A stretch of DNA of 64,000 nt from an uncultured Lachnospiraceae bacterium (GTDB lineage Bacteria > Bacillota > Clostridia > Lachnospirales > Lachnospiraceae), in assembly GCA_947643615.1 (NCBI GenBank), contig CANRWO010000002.1:1-64000 (forward strand), read 5' to 3'. Of the stretch, positions 46,488-54,315 are shown piece after piece (position 1 is the stretch's first letter; every line of letters begins with the position of its first letter). Below the pieces are notes generated by a model. The model saw only the letters and a list, made by a program, of their open reading frames with translations, had not been told where the DNA came from and made no database searches. The position numbers were made by a program, and so were the translations under genes.

Positions 46488-46862
46488 GTGGAGATTATCA
46501 TAAGCAGTAATACCAGCAAACCGATCTATGAACAGATAACTTCACAGATAAAAGCCTTGATCATGAGCGGCGAATTACAGACCGGTGATCCCATTCCCTC
46601 TATGCGGGCGTTGGCCAGATCCATCCATGTAAGTGTCATAACGGTTCAAAAGGCATATGATGACCTGCAAAGGGATGGCTTTATCGAAACCACCGTGGGC
46701 AGAGGAAGCTATGTATCCGCCCAAAACAGAGACTTTTATCAGGAAGAGCAGCAGCGGCGGGCAGAAGAACATTTGCAGGAGGCGGCTGATATCGGGCGGA
46801 CCAGCGGTATCCCGTTGGAAAAGCTGGTCGAGCTCTTAACGCTATTTTACCGGGAGGACTGA
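46488..46862 (+). CDS. GntR-family regulator, YtrA subfamily
   Basis: A 124-residue protein starting at GTG 46488 with AAAGGAGGG upstream. The winged helix-turn-helix reads SKPIYEQITSQIKALIMSGE, DPIPSMRALARSIHVSVITV and YDDLQRDGFIETTVGRGSYV, the canonical GntR head. The C-terminal part is only about 45 residues, as in YtrA-type repressors that govern adjacent ABC genes. The following ATPase gene starts 2 bp after the stop, so the regulator is the first gene of a three-gene operon. Confidence 0.92.
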   Translation: MEIIISSNTSKPIYEQITSQIKALIMSGELQTGDPIPSMRALARSIHVSVITVQKAYDDLQRDGFIETTVGRGSYVSAQNRDFYQEEQQRRAEEHLQEAADIGRTSGIPLEKLVELLTLFYRED

Positions 46863-46864
46863 CT

Positions 46865-47725
46865 ATGGATGCTATATTACAGGTAGAAAATTTGACGAAG
46901 CAATATGCCGGTTTTCAGTTAGACCACGTTTCCTTCTCCGTTCCAAAAGGAACGATCATGGGACTGATCGGTGAAAACGGAGCCGGTAAAAGCACGACCA
47001 TCAATGCCATCCTTGACCTGATCCATAAGGACGGCGGCACAGTGGCCTTCTGGGGGCAGGAATTATCCTCCTCAAAGCAGTTGAAAGAGGACATAGGCGT
47101 AGTATTTGACGACATAAATTTCTATGCAGCATTGACGCCGGCCCAAATCGGTAAGATTTCCGCAGCTGCTTATCAACAATGGGACGAAGTTATGTACCAG
47201 GATTTCCTGAAACGCTTTCAGCTCCCTGCAGGCAAGGAGATCAAAACCTTTTCCAAAGGAATGAAAATGAAATTATGCATTGCCGCTGCTCTTTCCCACA
47301 AGCCAAAGCTGCTGATCCTGGACGAAGCTACCAGCGGGCTTGACCCGGTCATGCGTGACGACATCCTTGACATTTTCCTGGAATTTGTACAGGACGAAAA
47401 CCACTCCATTCTGATGTCCTCCCACATCACTACCGATTTAGAGAAGGTAGCCGATTATATTACCTTTATCCATCAGGGTAAAGTGCTCTTTTGCAAAACA
47501 AAGGATGAATTACGTTATCAGTATGGTATTATACGCTGCGGCGCAGCTCTGTTTGGCCAGATTGACAGAACAGAGATCCTCACATACCGAAAAGACGATT
47601 ATCAATGGAATGTGCTTGTAGCCGACAAAGAAAAAGCCGCAAGAAAATATAAAAACGCTGTGGTGGATGACGCAACAATCGACGATATCATGCTGCTGTA
47701 TGTGAAAGGAGAGCAATTAAATTGA
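46865..47725 (+). CDS. ABC transporter ATP-binding protein (YtrB-like)
   Basis: A 286-residue ATPase. Walker A is GLIGENGAGKST near residue 37, the signature is TFSKGMKMKLCIAAALSHKP near 128, and Walker B is LLILDEATSGLDPV near 152. The switch His is in SSHITTDLEK. The C-terminal part of about 80 residues is typical of exporter-type ABC-2 ATPases. It forms an operon with the GntR gene before it and the permease after it (4-bp overlap region). In Bacillus, YtrA-linked ABC systems respond to cell-wall antibiotics; the function here is only inferred from that. Confidence 0.92.
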   Translation: MDAILQVENLTKQYAGFQLDHVSFSVPKGTIMGLIGENGAGKSTTINAILDLIHKDGGTVAFWGQELSSSKQLKEDIGVVFDDINFYAALTPAQIGKISAAAYQQWDEVMYQDFLKRFQLPAGKEIKTFSKGMKMKLCIAAALSHKPKLLILDEATSGLDPVMRDDILDIFLEFVQDENHSILMSSHITTDLEKVADYITFIHQGKVLFCKTKDELRYQYGIIRCGAALFGQIDRTEILTYRKDDYQWNVLVADKEKAARKYKNAVVDDATIDDIMLLYVKGEQLN

Positions 47726-48369
47726 AAAGCCTTATTTTAAAAGATTTATACAATATCGGACACAATATCAAGTCCATGCTGTTTATGTTTGCGGTTTTTG
47801 CATGTATTTTTATCTTCTCTTCCAACATAGAAGGATACATCTTTTCCTGTGCCATCTTATGCAGCATGATGGTGGTTACCACCTTTGCCTTTGACGATAA
47901 CTCCAAATGGGTTCGTCATGCCCTGATCATGCCTGTGTCTAAGAAAGACCTGGTTGCAGGCAAATTTTTCATACTGGCAATTTTCTGCGGGGCAGGAAGT
48001 CTGTTAGGATTGACAGTTGCCTCCGTCAGCGGGCTCATTATGAAAAAGTTCACTTTCGGCCCTGCTGACATTAGCAGCCTGCTTATTTTGACATTAGCTG
48101 CCTTTGTAGCAGCCCTTATCTTCGGCAGTCTGTCAATCCCGCTTGTATTTAAATTCGGCACGGAAAAGGGGCGGATGCTGTTATTGATATCCTTTATGAT
48201 TCCTGCAGCAATCTGCTTTGGGATATATCAGCTCCTTGTTTTCTTAGGTGTTGTATTTACGGACCGCCTTGTGTTTATGCTGTTATGTTTTTCACCGTTT
48301 ATTGCCTTGGCCTGGTGCTACGTAATGTATCGGATAAGTTATGGTATTTTTGCAAAACAGGAATATTAA
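47722..48369 (+). CDS. ABC-2 type transporter permease
   Basis: A 215-residue membrane protein with about six helices. It begins from a TTG (47722) overlapping the ATPase stop codon. The AAGGAGAGC region upstream provides the ribosome site. The N-terminal LILKDLYNIGHNIKSML and the HALIMPVSKKDLVAGKFFIL segment are typical of the ABC-2 permease family that pairs with GntR-linked ATPases. Substrate unknown. It is the last gene of the operon. Confidence 0.88.
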   Translation: MKSLILKDLYNIGHNIKSMLFMFAVFACIFIFSSNIEGYIFSCAILCSMMVVTTFAFDDNSKWVRHALIMPVSKKDLVAGKFFILAIFCGAGSLLGLTVASVSGLIMKKFTFGPADISSLLILTLAAFVAALIFGSLSIPLVFKFGTEKGRMLLLISFMIPAAICFGIYQLLVFLGVVFTDRLVFMLLCFSPFIALAWCYVMYRISYGIFAKQEY

Positions 48370-48444
48370 AAAATAGATTATTTTTCTACTCTGGCCTAAA
48401 CTAAAAGCATCATCGGACGGCGCATCGCGCTTTTCACTATTTAC

Positions 48445-50901
48445 TTACTCATTGAACCGTATTCTTTCTATTAACGGATCCTTTTTTACCGATTTTGCTA
48501 TTCCCAGCGTCAGTCCGGCCTGGATCAGAAGCAGCACTGCAGACACGGTGACGGCTGCTGCCCAGGGGTAATGGTAATTTGAGATTTCAAACATTCCTGC
48601 TTTCTTTGCGTACAGGAACAGGGGGTACCCTGCCAGGCTTCCCAGTCCGATTGTGGCAGCCAGGGTACCCAGTGTATAGAACAGTCCTTCTATTTGCAGC
48701 ATTTTCATAAGCTGCCTGTCAGACATTCCTATGGCCTGCATCATGCCCAGCTCCTTTTTGCGCAGGTGTACGCTGTTGATCATGGTGTTGACCAGATTCA
48801 TCACACTGATTGCTCCCAAAATCCCCAGGAATGCATAACTGGCTCCGCCCAGTACAGCCAGGCTGGTTTTCCACTTATCATACTCTGCCTTCCATGAATT
48901 TAATTCCAGCCTCCCGGAACCTTCTACAAGCTCCCTTATAGCGCCGTCCAGCTCCGGGTCATAGTCCTTGTCTGCAATCACATGGAAGTATTCCGTAGAG
49001 TTATTTTCACACAATCTGTCTGCAGCTTCCTTTGCCGTAATCAAATAGTGGTAATTAATTAATCCGTGCCTGTAATCTCCGATTGCTGCAATCACAAATT
49101 CTTTTTCATAAGTACGGGTTCCGTCATATACTGTCAGATTCAGTCTCTGCCCTATCTCCAAATCCGGATACCAGTGCAGCAATGTCTGGTCTACGATTAT
49201 CTTATCTCCTGCTTTCAATTCCTCGTAGGTAATTTTACCTTCTACAATTCCGTCTTCAATTTCTTTTGCATATTCTTCCGGTATTCCGTTTATGGCATTA
49301 TGCACCCCCTCTTCAAAGGGTTCACCGGTAACATAGACGGTGGTAAAGGAATCCACACGTATAACTCCTGCCAGCTCTTCTACCTGTTTTTTCAGGCCTT
49401 CATTCATGGGGTTATCCTGCTGTATATTGGTCCATTTGCGTTCCGGATGCTCCCGGTTGTTGTTTTCAATAACAGGGGATATTTCATATTGCCCCACAAT
49501 AGAATTGTCTGCGCTGTCCTTGGGATTTGCACAGGATATGACTGTGGCCACTACCATCAACAGCACTCCCGTTAACGCCATGGAAATAATGGTAATTGCG
49601 CTTTTCTTCTTATTTCCTGTCAGGTTCCTTCCGGCCAGGCGCCCTATGGTGAGGGATTCATACCCCTTACACTGGCTCCGCTTTATTCCGGCATCATGAA
49701 ACCGCATGGCTTCCACTTCTGAAACCCCGGCTGCCATGTTCATAAGCTTTATCAGCGAAAGATATACCGTTCCCAGCGTCACTGCTATTGCCAACAAATA
49801 GATCCACCAATGATAAAGCGGCACTTCCCCGGTTCTGATAACCTCCCTCAGAATATCCGAATAGCCGTCTTCCACAGCGGCAAGATCCACAAATTTCATT
49901 AGTACAATTTTCGATGTCAATGTGCCCAGAAGAAGTCCGGCCGGTATTGCTGCAACAGCGACACAGAATCCTTCCCGAAGCACAATCTGCCTCATCTGCC
50001 GCTTTGTTGCACCGATGGCTTTGAGCCTGCCGAACTCCTGAATCCTCTGGTTCATTGACATGTAATAAATACTGTAAATTGTCAGAATCCCAGCCATCAC
50101 AGTAACCAGCATAACGCCTGCAATGGCAGGTACATAAGCAGGATCCACATAATTCGCATACAGATAATCCTGATTGATATTTATTTCATTTTCAGAAATT
50201 CCAAACTGCCGGGCAATTTCATGAATGGCATACTCTATATCATCCGTTGTGGAACTGCCCTCATCCTTTACCTGAAACAGAAAACGGTACGTAATCCGGC
50301 CCTTGGGCATTTCACTCTCTATGAAGCTTTCCGATACCACCGCCACAAAAGTCTGCTGCGCCAGGCTGGCTTCGCTGTCCTCCAGGAAGCCGCTGATCCG
50401 GAACTCCCTCTCCTGTGTATAATCCAGCTGCCCATCCCGGAAGATCTGATAAGGAACCTTTATGGTATCCCCAATGGTCCCCTGCTGCCCAAGCGCCATC
50501 AGTATCCCCTTGGAGACAACGATCTCATTTTCCTGCCGGGGCAGGTTTCCCTCCAAAAGCTCCATCCTGTAAAGTTCCGCACCTTTTTCATCCAGGCTGA
50601 TCATGGATACGGAGGCATCCTCCAGGCCCATTATGCCCGCGTCACTGCGCAGGCCATACTCCGCAATATCATGATGGGCCGCCATTTCCGTTGCGGTAGC
50701 TTTATCCACATTTCGAAATAGCGCATGCCATGTGGGATATATTTTGTTTATGGTAACAAACTGTGCTTCCAGAATGCCGTTTCCTGCGGCGGGGATGACA
50801 AACAGGAGAAATGTCGTCAATACAATGGCAATCCCGGTAAGTATGTTTTTGCTCTTATAGTACTTCATATTATTAAAAGCTATGACCGTTGTGGTTTTCA
50901 T
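48445..50901 (-). CDS. FtsX/MacB-type ABC transporter permease (BceB-like exporter)
   Basis: An 818-residue protein. The first helix is near residues 17-38, followed by a large extracytoplasmic domain of about 220 residues. Three helices with an FtsX domain follow (LGAIGATKRQMRQ-like GRLKAIGATKRQMRQIVLRE near 290). A middle helix and a second extracytoplasmic region come next, and the C-terminal FtsX domain carries KKELGMMQAIGMSDRQLMKM near 705. The layout matches permeases of two-component-linked peptide or antibiotic exporters. It pairs with the ATPase gene upstream, from which it is separated by 276 bp holding tandem repeats. The cognate regulator and kinase lie beyond the accessory segment at 57.5-59.5 kb. 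Confidence 0.9.
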   Translation of the reverse strand: MKTTTVIAFNNMKYYKSKNILTGIAIVLTTFLLFVIPAAGNGILEAQFVTINKIYPTWHALFRNVDKATATEMAAHHDIAEYGLRSDAGIMGLEDASVSMISLDEKGAELYRMELLEGNLPRQENEIVVSKGILMALGQQGTIGDTIKVPYQIFRDGQLDYTQEREFRISGFLEDSEASLAQQTFVAVVSESFIESEMPKGRITYRFLFQVKDEGSSTTDDIEYAIHEIARQFGISENEININQDYLYANYVDPAYVPAIAGVMLVTVMAGILTIYSIYYMSMNQRIQEFGRLKAIGATKRQMRQIVLREGFCVAVAAIPAGLLLGTLTSKIVLMKFVDLAAVEDGYSDILREVIRTGEVPLYHWWIYLLAIAVTLGTVYLSLIKLMNMAAGVSEVEAMRFHDAGIKRSQCKGYESLTIGRLAGRNLTGNKKKSAITIISMALTGVLLMVVATVISCANPKDSADNSIVGQYEISPVIENNNREHPERKWTNIQQDNPMNEGLKKQVEELAGVIRVDSFTTVYVTGEPFEEGVHNAINGIPEEYAKEIEDGIVEGKITYEELKAGDKIIVDQTLLHWYPDLEIGQRLNLTVYDGTRTYEKEFVIAAIGDYRHGLINYHYLITAKEAADRLCENNSTEYFHVIADKDYDPELDGAIRELVEGSGRLELNSWKAEYDKWKTSLAVLGGASYAFLGILGAISVMNLVNTMINSVHLRKKELGMMQAIGMSDRQLMKMLQIEGLFYTLGTLAATIGLGSLAGYPLFLYAKKAGMFEISNYHYPWAAAVTVSAVLLLIQAGLTLGIAKSVKKDPLIERIRFNE

Positions 50902-51012
50902 AGATATCCGCTCCTTATGATCTTTTATATACTAACTCCCGTTTACCCGCTTGGGCAGACTCACACTTATCTCCCATGCCAGAGCAGCTCACTGCAATGA
51001 CACGCGCGAAAG

Positions 51013-51152
51013 CCTTAAATTTCCGACTTTGATCAGGGCAGTCCCCGGACCTGGCTTATATTTCTGACTGCAGTCAAGGCAGTCCCCAACCTGGCTCATA
51101 TTTCTGACTGCAGTCAAGGCAGTCCCCGGACCTGACTTATATTGCCGGCTGA
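51013..51152. repeat. Tandem repeat, about three units of 40-41 bp
   Basis: Units start at 51037, 51078 and 51118, each beginning GGCAGTCCCC and containing ATATTTCTGACTGCAGTCAA in the first two. A degenerate partial unit (51013-51036) precedes them. The repeats lie between the ATPase and permease genes of the exporter. A short open frame across them is only the repeat read as protein. Confidence 0.8.
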
Positions 51153-51177
51153 AACATGAATGCTTCAGCATGATTTT

Positions 51178-51858
51178 TCAAGTTATTGCCCTGCCGTCTT
51201 CCACTATAATGACCCTGTCCGCCATCTGGGCAATGGTCTCATCATGGGTGATCATCATAAGAGTCTGCCCGAAATCCTGCACGCAGCTCTTTAAAAGGCT
51301 TATGACTTCCAGTTCCGTCTGGGAGTCCAGGTTCCCGGTAGGTTCGTCGGCCAGTATAATGGCCGGTTTCGTCACCAACGCCCTGGCAATGGCTGTCCTC
51401 TGCTTCTGTCCGCCGGACAATGCATTGGGCATGGCTGACTTCTTGTCTGTGAGGCCGATCTTCTCTACAATCTGCTCCACCTCCTGCCTGTTTACCTTCC
51501 GGTTATCCAGGCCCAACGGCAGGACAATATTTTCCCATACATTTAATGAAGGAATTAAATTATAATCTTGAAAAATAAATCCGATTTTCTTTCTCCGAAA
51601 CTGGGCAAGACTGTCACTTTTCAAGGAAAAAATGTCTTTTCCTTCAATTAATACACGGCCTTTATCCGGTCTGTCCAATCCTCCGATCAGATGCAGCAGT
51701 GTAGATTTTCCGGAACCCGACCGCCCGACAATGGCCGTAAACTTTCCTCTTTCGATCTTCAGGCTGGTGTGGTCAACTGCCTTCACCAGATTTTCACCTC
51801 TGCCATAATATTTCACTAGATCTTCCAATTCCAAGATAGTGTTTGTCTCTTTTCCCAT
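51178..51858 (-). CDS. ABC transporter ATP-binding protein (BceA/LolD-like)
   Basis: A 226-residue ATPase of the MacB/LolD type. Walker A is GRSGSGKST near residue 45, then the Q-loop FIFQDYNLIP. The signature is ALSGGQKQRTAIARALVTKP near 145, Walker B is IILADEPTGNLDS near 165, and the His switch is in MMITHDE. A GGAGG site precedes the ATG. It partners the 818-residue permease downstream. A four-half-site dyad lies about 140 bp upstream, probably the binding site of the cognate response regulator. Confidence 0.93.
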   Translation of the reverse strand: MGKETNTILELEDLVKYYGRGENLVKAVDHTSLKIERGKFTAIVGRSGSGKSTLLHLIGGLDRPDKGRVLIEGKDIFSLKSDSLAQFRRKKIGFIFQDYNLIPSLNVWENIVLPLGLDNRKVNRQEVEQIVEKIGLTDKKSAMPNALSGGQKQRTAIARALVTKPAIILADEPTGNLDSQTELEVISLLKSCVQDFGQTLMMITHDETIAQMADRVIIVEDGRAIT

Positions 51859-52229
51859 TTGCCGCCTCCAAATTTTACAAAATATCTGTTTTCGTTTTTA
51901 TAATTCCCCAAAACGTCCTCAAATGCCTGTATTCAAGCAATCAGCTTTTCCGGACTTTGGCAGTTCTCTTTTCAGTAATAACAATAGCATTGCCACATTA
52001 CAAAACCCTTACAAAAACCATAACAGTTTTGTAAGGGTTTTTGTAATCGACAATTTTGGCTCTTTTTCGTCCCAATGGAAGGGGTGGACAGTGGCATAAA
52101 AAAGTGCTATATTTTAACAGAACCTTTGACAAATAAGTGTTTTTCTTTAATATATTTTGCCTTTGCATTAGTTTCAATGTTCCGGATGTTACACAATTAA
52201 ATATAGATATAACGGAAAGGACAGTAAAA
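51859..52229. other. Divergent control region between exporter and barnase-like genes
   Basis: This 371-bp stretch has no gene. It holds the dyad at 51998-52046, a minus-side -10-like TATTGT near 51985, and two plus-strand promoter candidates. These are TGGACA (52085-52090)/TATATT (52108-52113) with a 17-bp spacer, and TTGACA (52126-52131)/TATATT (52151-52156) with a 19-bp spacer. Both could serve the ribonuclease gene. Confidence 0.6.
51998..52046. promoter_or_regulatory. Candidate OmpR-type response regulator site
   Basis: Two TTACAAAA direct repeats 11 bp apart (51998 and 52009) face two TTTTGTAA repeats 11 bp apart (52027 and 52039). Together they form a dyad. The 11-bp period is what OmpR-family dimers recognize, and a regulator of that family is encoded at 58804-59499. 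Confidence 0.5.
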
Positions 52230-52874
52230 GTGAAGAAAAGATTATGTTTACTTATTATCTCCCTGCTGCTCTTTATATCGGCAGGCTGCAGCCAGACGGA
52301 TTACCAGGCGCCCGGGACGTCTGCCGCAGGAACGCCCGGCAGTGTAGCCGGCTCCGCAGCAACGGTTGATCCCGGTGGCACAGATGCAAGTCTAAACGAC
52401 TATTCCGGCAGTATCAATACCGGCACTCTCCCCGGCAGCACGGACGCTGGCTCCCATAGCAGTTCCGCCGATATAGAAATAAGCTCCAATGCCGAAGAAA
52501 ACGACTCCGCCGAACTTTCCGAGGACGGAGCTTATACCTCTAAGGAAGATGTTGCTCTCTATATTCACCTGTACGGACATCTTCCGCCAAACTTCATTAC
52601 AAAGAAAGAAGCCGAAAAGCTGGGTTGGAAGGGTGGTTCCCTGGAACCTTTTGCGCCGGGTATGTGCATTGGTGGAAGCCATTTCGGCAATTATGAAGGA
52701 CTGCTGCCGGAAAAGGAAGGACGCAGCTATACCGAATGCGATATTGACACTCTGGGCGCCGACAAGCGGGGCGCCAAACGCATTGTATATTCCAATGATG
52801 GCCTGATATACTATACGGAAGACCATTATGCCAGCTTTGAGCTTTTGTACGGCGATACCGATGCCGGCCCCTGA
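52230..52874 (+). CDS. Barnase-family ribonuclease, exported lipoprotein form
   Basis: 214 residues from GTG 52230, with GGAAAGGAC upstream. A lipoprotein signal (VKKRLCLLIISLLLFISAG, Cys20) is followed by a low-complexity Ser/Gly/Thr linker of about 80 residues. A barnase fold then covers about residues 103-210. Alignment by eye with Bacillus barnase is strong: LYGHLPPNFITKKEAEKLGW, APGMCIGGSHFGNYEGLLP and GRSYTECDID, then KRIVYSNDGLIYYTEDHY. The catalytic Glu73, Arg87 and His102 equivalents (about E169, R184, H199) and Lys27 are all present. Barnase cuts RNA and is normally held by barstar; no barstar gene is seen. Possible roles are nutrient scavenging or attack on competitors. Confidence 0.9.
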   Translation: MKKRLCLLIISLLLFISAGCSQTDYQAPGTSAAGTPGSVAGSAATVDPGGTDASLNDYSGSINTGTLPGSTDAGSHSSSADIEISSNAEENDSAELSEDGAYTSKEDVALYIHLYGHLPPNFITKKEAEKLGWKGGSLEPFAPGMCIGGSHFGNYEGLLPEKEGRSYTECDIDTLGADKRGAKRIVYSNDGLIYYTEDHYASFELLYGDTDAGP

Positions 52875-52935
52875 CCGGCTTTTAACGGGGCGGGAATGAA
52901 TTTTCAAACACACTTTGGAAAATGAAAACTATACT
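52864..52935. repeat. Duplicated segment A, copy 1
   Basis: 72 bp behind the ribonuclease gene, beginning CCGGCCCCTGACCGG, are nearly identical to 57449-57520. In the second copy this segment directly abuts the 3' end of the sensor kinase gene. Confidence 0.9.
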
Positions 52936-52998
52936 GCGGATCATGTCATATTTGAAGATAAGTGTGATACAGTACACTAAAGACAGGAGGATCAAATA

Positions 52999-53361
52999 AT
53001 GTTATTTATCGAATACCCCAAATGTTCCACATGCCAGAAAGCCAAAAAGTGGCTCGACGAACATGGCATAGAATACACGGACCGGCATATTGTAGAGGAT
53101 CGTCCCTCTTTTGACGAATTAAAGGGTTGGTATGAAAAAAGTGGCTTGCCCCTCAAGAAATTTTTTAATACAAGCGGTATGCTGTATAAGGAGCTGCAGT
53201 TGAAAGACAAGCTGCCTGCCATGAGTGAGGAAGAACAGCTGAAGCTGTTGGCAGGCAACGGGATGTTGGTCAAACGGCCGCTGGTCATAGACGGCGATAC
53301 GGTGCTTACAGGTTTTAAAGAAGCCGAATGGAGTGAAAAACTATTTACAGCGGCAGGGTAA
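52999..53361 (+). CDS. ArsC/Spx-family thioredoxin-fold protein
   Basis: A 120-residue cytoplasmic protein. It begins MLFIEYPKCSTCQKAKKWLD, with Cys9-x-x-Cys12, followed by GIEYTDRHIVEDRPSFDELK and the family region NGMLVKRPLVIDGDTVLTGF. This is the ArsC/Spx/YffB type; many members in Clostridia are labelled arsenate reductase without proof. An AGGAGG site precedes the ATG. Its last codons (LFTAAG) lie in sequence that is duplicated at the 3' end of the kinase gene, so the two genes once overlapped tail to tail. In the second copy the gene is absent. Confidence 0.85.
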   Translation: MLFIEYPKCSTCQKAKKWLDEHGIEYTDRHIVEDRPSFDELKGWYEKSGLPLKKFFNTSGMLYKELQLKDKLPAMSEEEQLKLLAGNGMLVKRPLVIDGDTVLTGFKEAEWSEKLFTAAG

Positions 53362-53574
53362 TCTTAAAGACGCTTCCCTGCCCCATCCTTCACCTTTTCC
53401 CTGGCCTCATTTCCCCGGTAGAACCTCTGGTAGATTTTCACCATTTCCTCCGGGCGGATGCCGATGCCTTCATCCGAAATTTCTATTAACACATTGCTCA
53501 CCAATGACTGCACATGTACCATTACCGCCGTATGTTCACCTGAATATTTCACCGCGTTATCCAGCACATTTACG
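53345..53574 (-). pseudogene. 3' fragment of the sensor kinase gene (segment B, copy 1)
   Basis: This segment matches 57521-57827, the catalytic end of the intact kinase, except for a 77-bp deletion. The deletion lies between two copies of CCTGCCCC present in the full gene, so slippage or short-repeat recombination is likely. It shifts the frame. A remnant frame still encodes DEGIGIRPEEMVKIYQRFYR. Upstream kinase sequence is missing. Confidence 0.88.
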
Positions 53575-53689
53575 GTACGTAGGGAACATAATCACATCAT
53601 ATATTTCATTGGATTTACAGTGAGAAATGGATGCTCAACCTTACATCTAACTGCGGGTTTTTTATGTTCCATTTTTTGTCCCAATTAAA

Positions 53690-54217
53690 ACCTCTGCTGG
53701 CTTCTATGCGTTCAGCACTACCATAAGTAGTGGTTACCTCTTTCAAGGCGTATTGTGCAGACCTCCCTAGTACATCGTTGCATTAATTCTTGAGTAATCA
53801 GCACTCGCTGTTCACGCCATCGCCGCGTTGTCGTCAGTCAACGATGCCACCGCATCGCCTCCTTCCTCCGCCTTACGCTGACGCAAACATCAAGCACTGA
53901 TTTACTTCAAGATTAACGCAATGCTGTACTAGGTATCACACGTTTCTTCCTTTCCATCCATCTGCCTCATTTATCATGTATGATTCCGTGTAGTTATTGG
54001 GTTTTAGTTTGCTATGCAACCTTACTCTCATGCATAACCTCGTATGAGATTTCTGTTCGTCAGACCAGAGATTTGCCCGTGAGTTAGTCCGTTCCTCACA
54101 TTCAGATTCCTTCAGATTCGTAGTCGCCCGCGACACCCTTGCTTTCGGCTATATCCTTCTCACTATTGGGTGGATTCGGGACTTTAACGAGTTAGAAACG
54201 TGCGCCGCTAGGCGCAC
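53690..54217 (-). mobile_element. Group II intron 5' remnant, without reverse transcriptase
   Basis: Read on the minus strand, the element begins GTGCGCCTAGCGGCGCAC at 54217. It contains typical bacterial group II intron domain I sequence: GAAGGATATAGCCGAAAGC, CAAGGGTGTCGC, TCTGGTCTGACGAACAGAAA and GAAAGAGGTAACCACTAC. It starts 3-4 nt behind a terminator stem and T-tract, the favoured target of class IIC introns. Domains V and VI and the maturase gene are missing; recognizable intron sequence fades near 53690. A 166-bp palindromic element is embedded in it. Short open frames in this stretch are not genes. Confidence 0.75.
53767..53932. repeat. Palindromic element inside the intron remnant
   Basis: 166 bp bounded by CTAGTACA and TGTACTAG or close variants. 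The outer arms of about 42 bp are imperfectly complementary (CTAGTACATCGTTGCATTAA against CTAGTACAGCATTGCGTTAA), and the inside is GC-rich. It interrupts intron sequence between GATACC and GGGAGGTCT, so it looks like a later MITE-type insertion. Confidence 0.65.
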
Positions 54218-54220
54218 ATA

Positions 54221-54255
54221 AAAACGAGTGAAAGTATTCAGCTTCCACTCGTTTT
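54221..54255 (-). terminator. Intrinsic terminator of the LysM gene and intron target
   Basis: The 10-bp stem AAAACGAGTG/CACTCGTTTT has a 15-nt loop. On the minus strand it is followed by TTTTTAT and then the intron's first base. Confidence 0.85.
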
Positions 54256-54315
54256 AAACATACATCCGTTGACCGACCTCAACAACTTACTGAGCATTCT
54301 TGTTCCTGATATCCG

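Noticed and set aside
50989-51171. 60-residue open frame with repeated GPGTAL segments
   Set aside because: It is only the 40-bp tandem repeats read in one frame, without a ribosome site.
52999-53361. Immunity (barstar) gene next to the ribonuclease
   Set aside because: The neighbour has the Cys-x-x-Cys ArsC/Spx fold and no resemblance to barstar.
53936-54136. 66-residue open frame on the minus strand
   Set aside because: It lies inside conserved group II intron RNA sequence; such frames are often miscalled as proteins.
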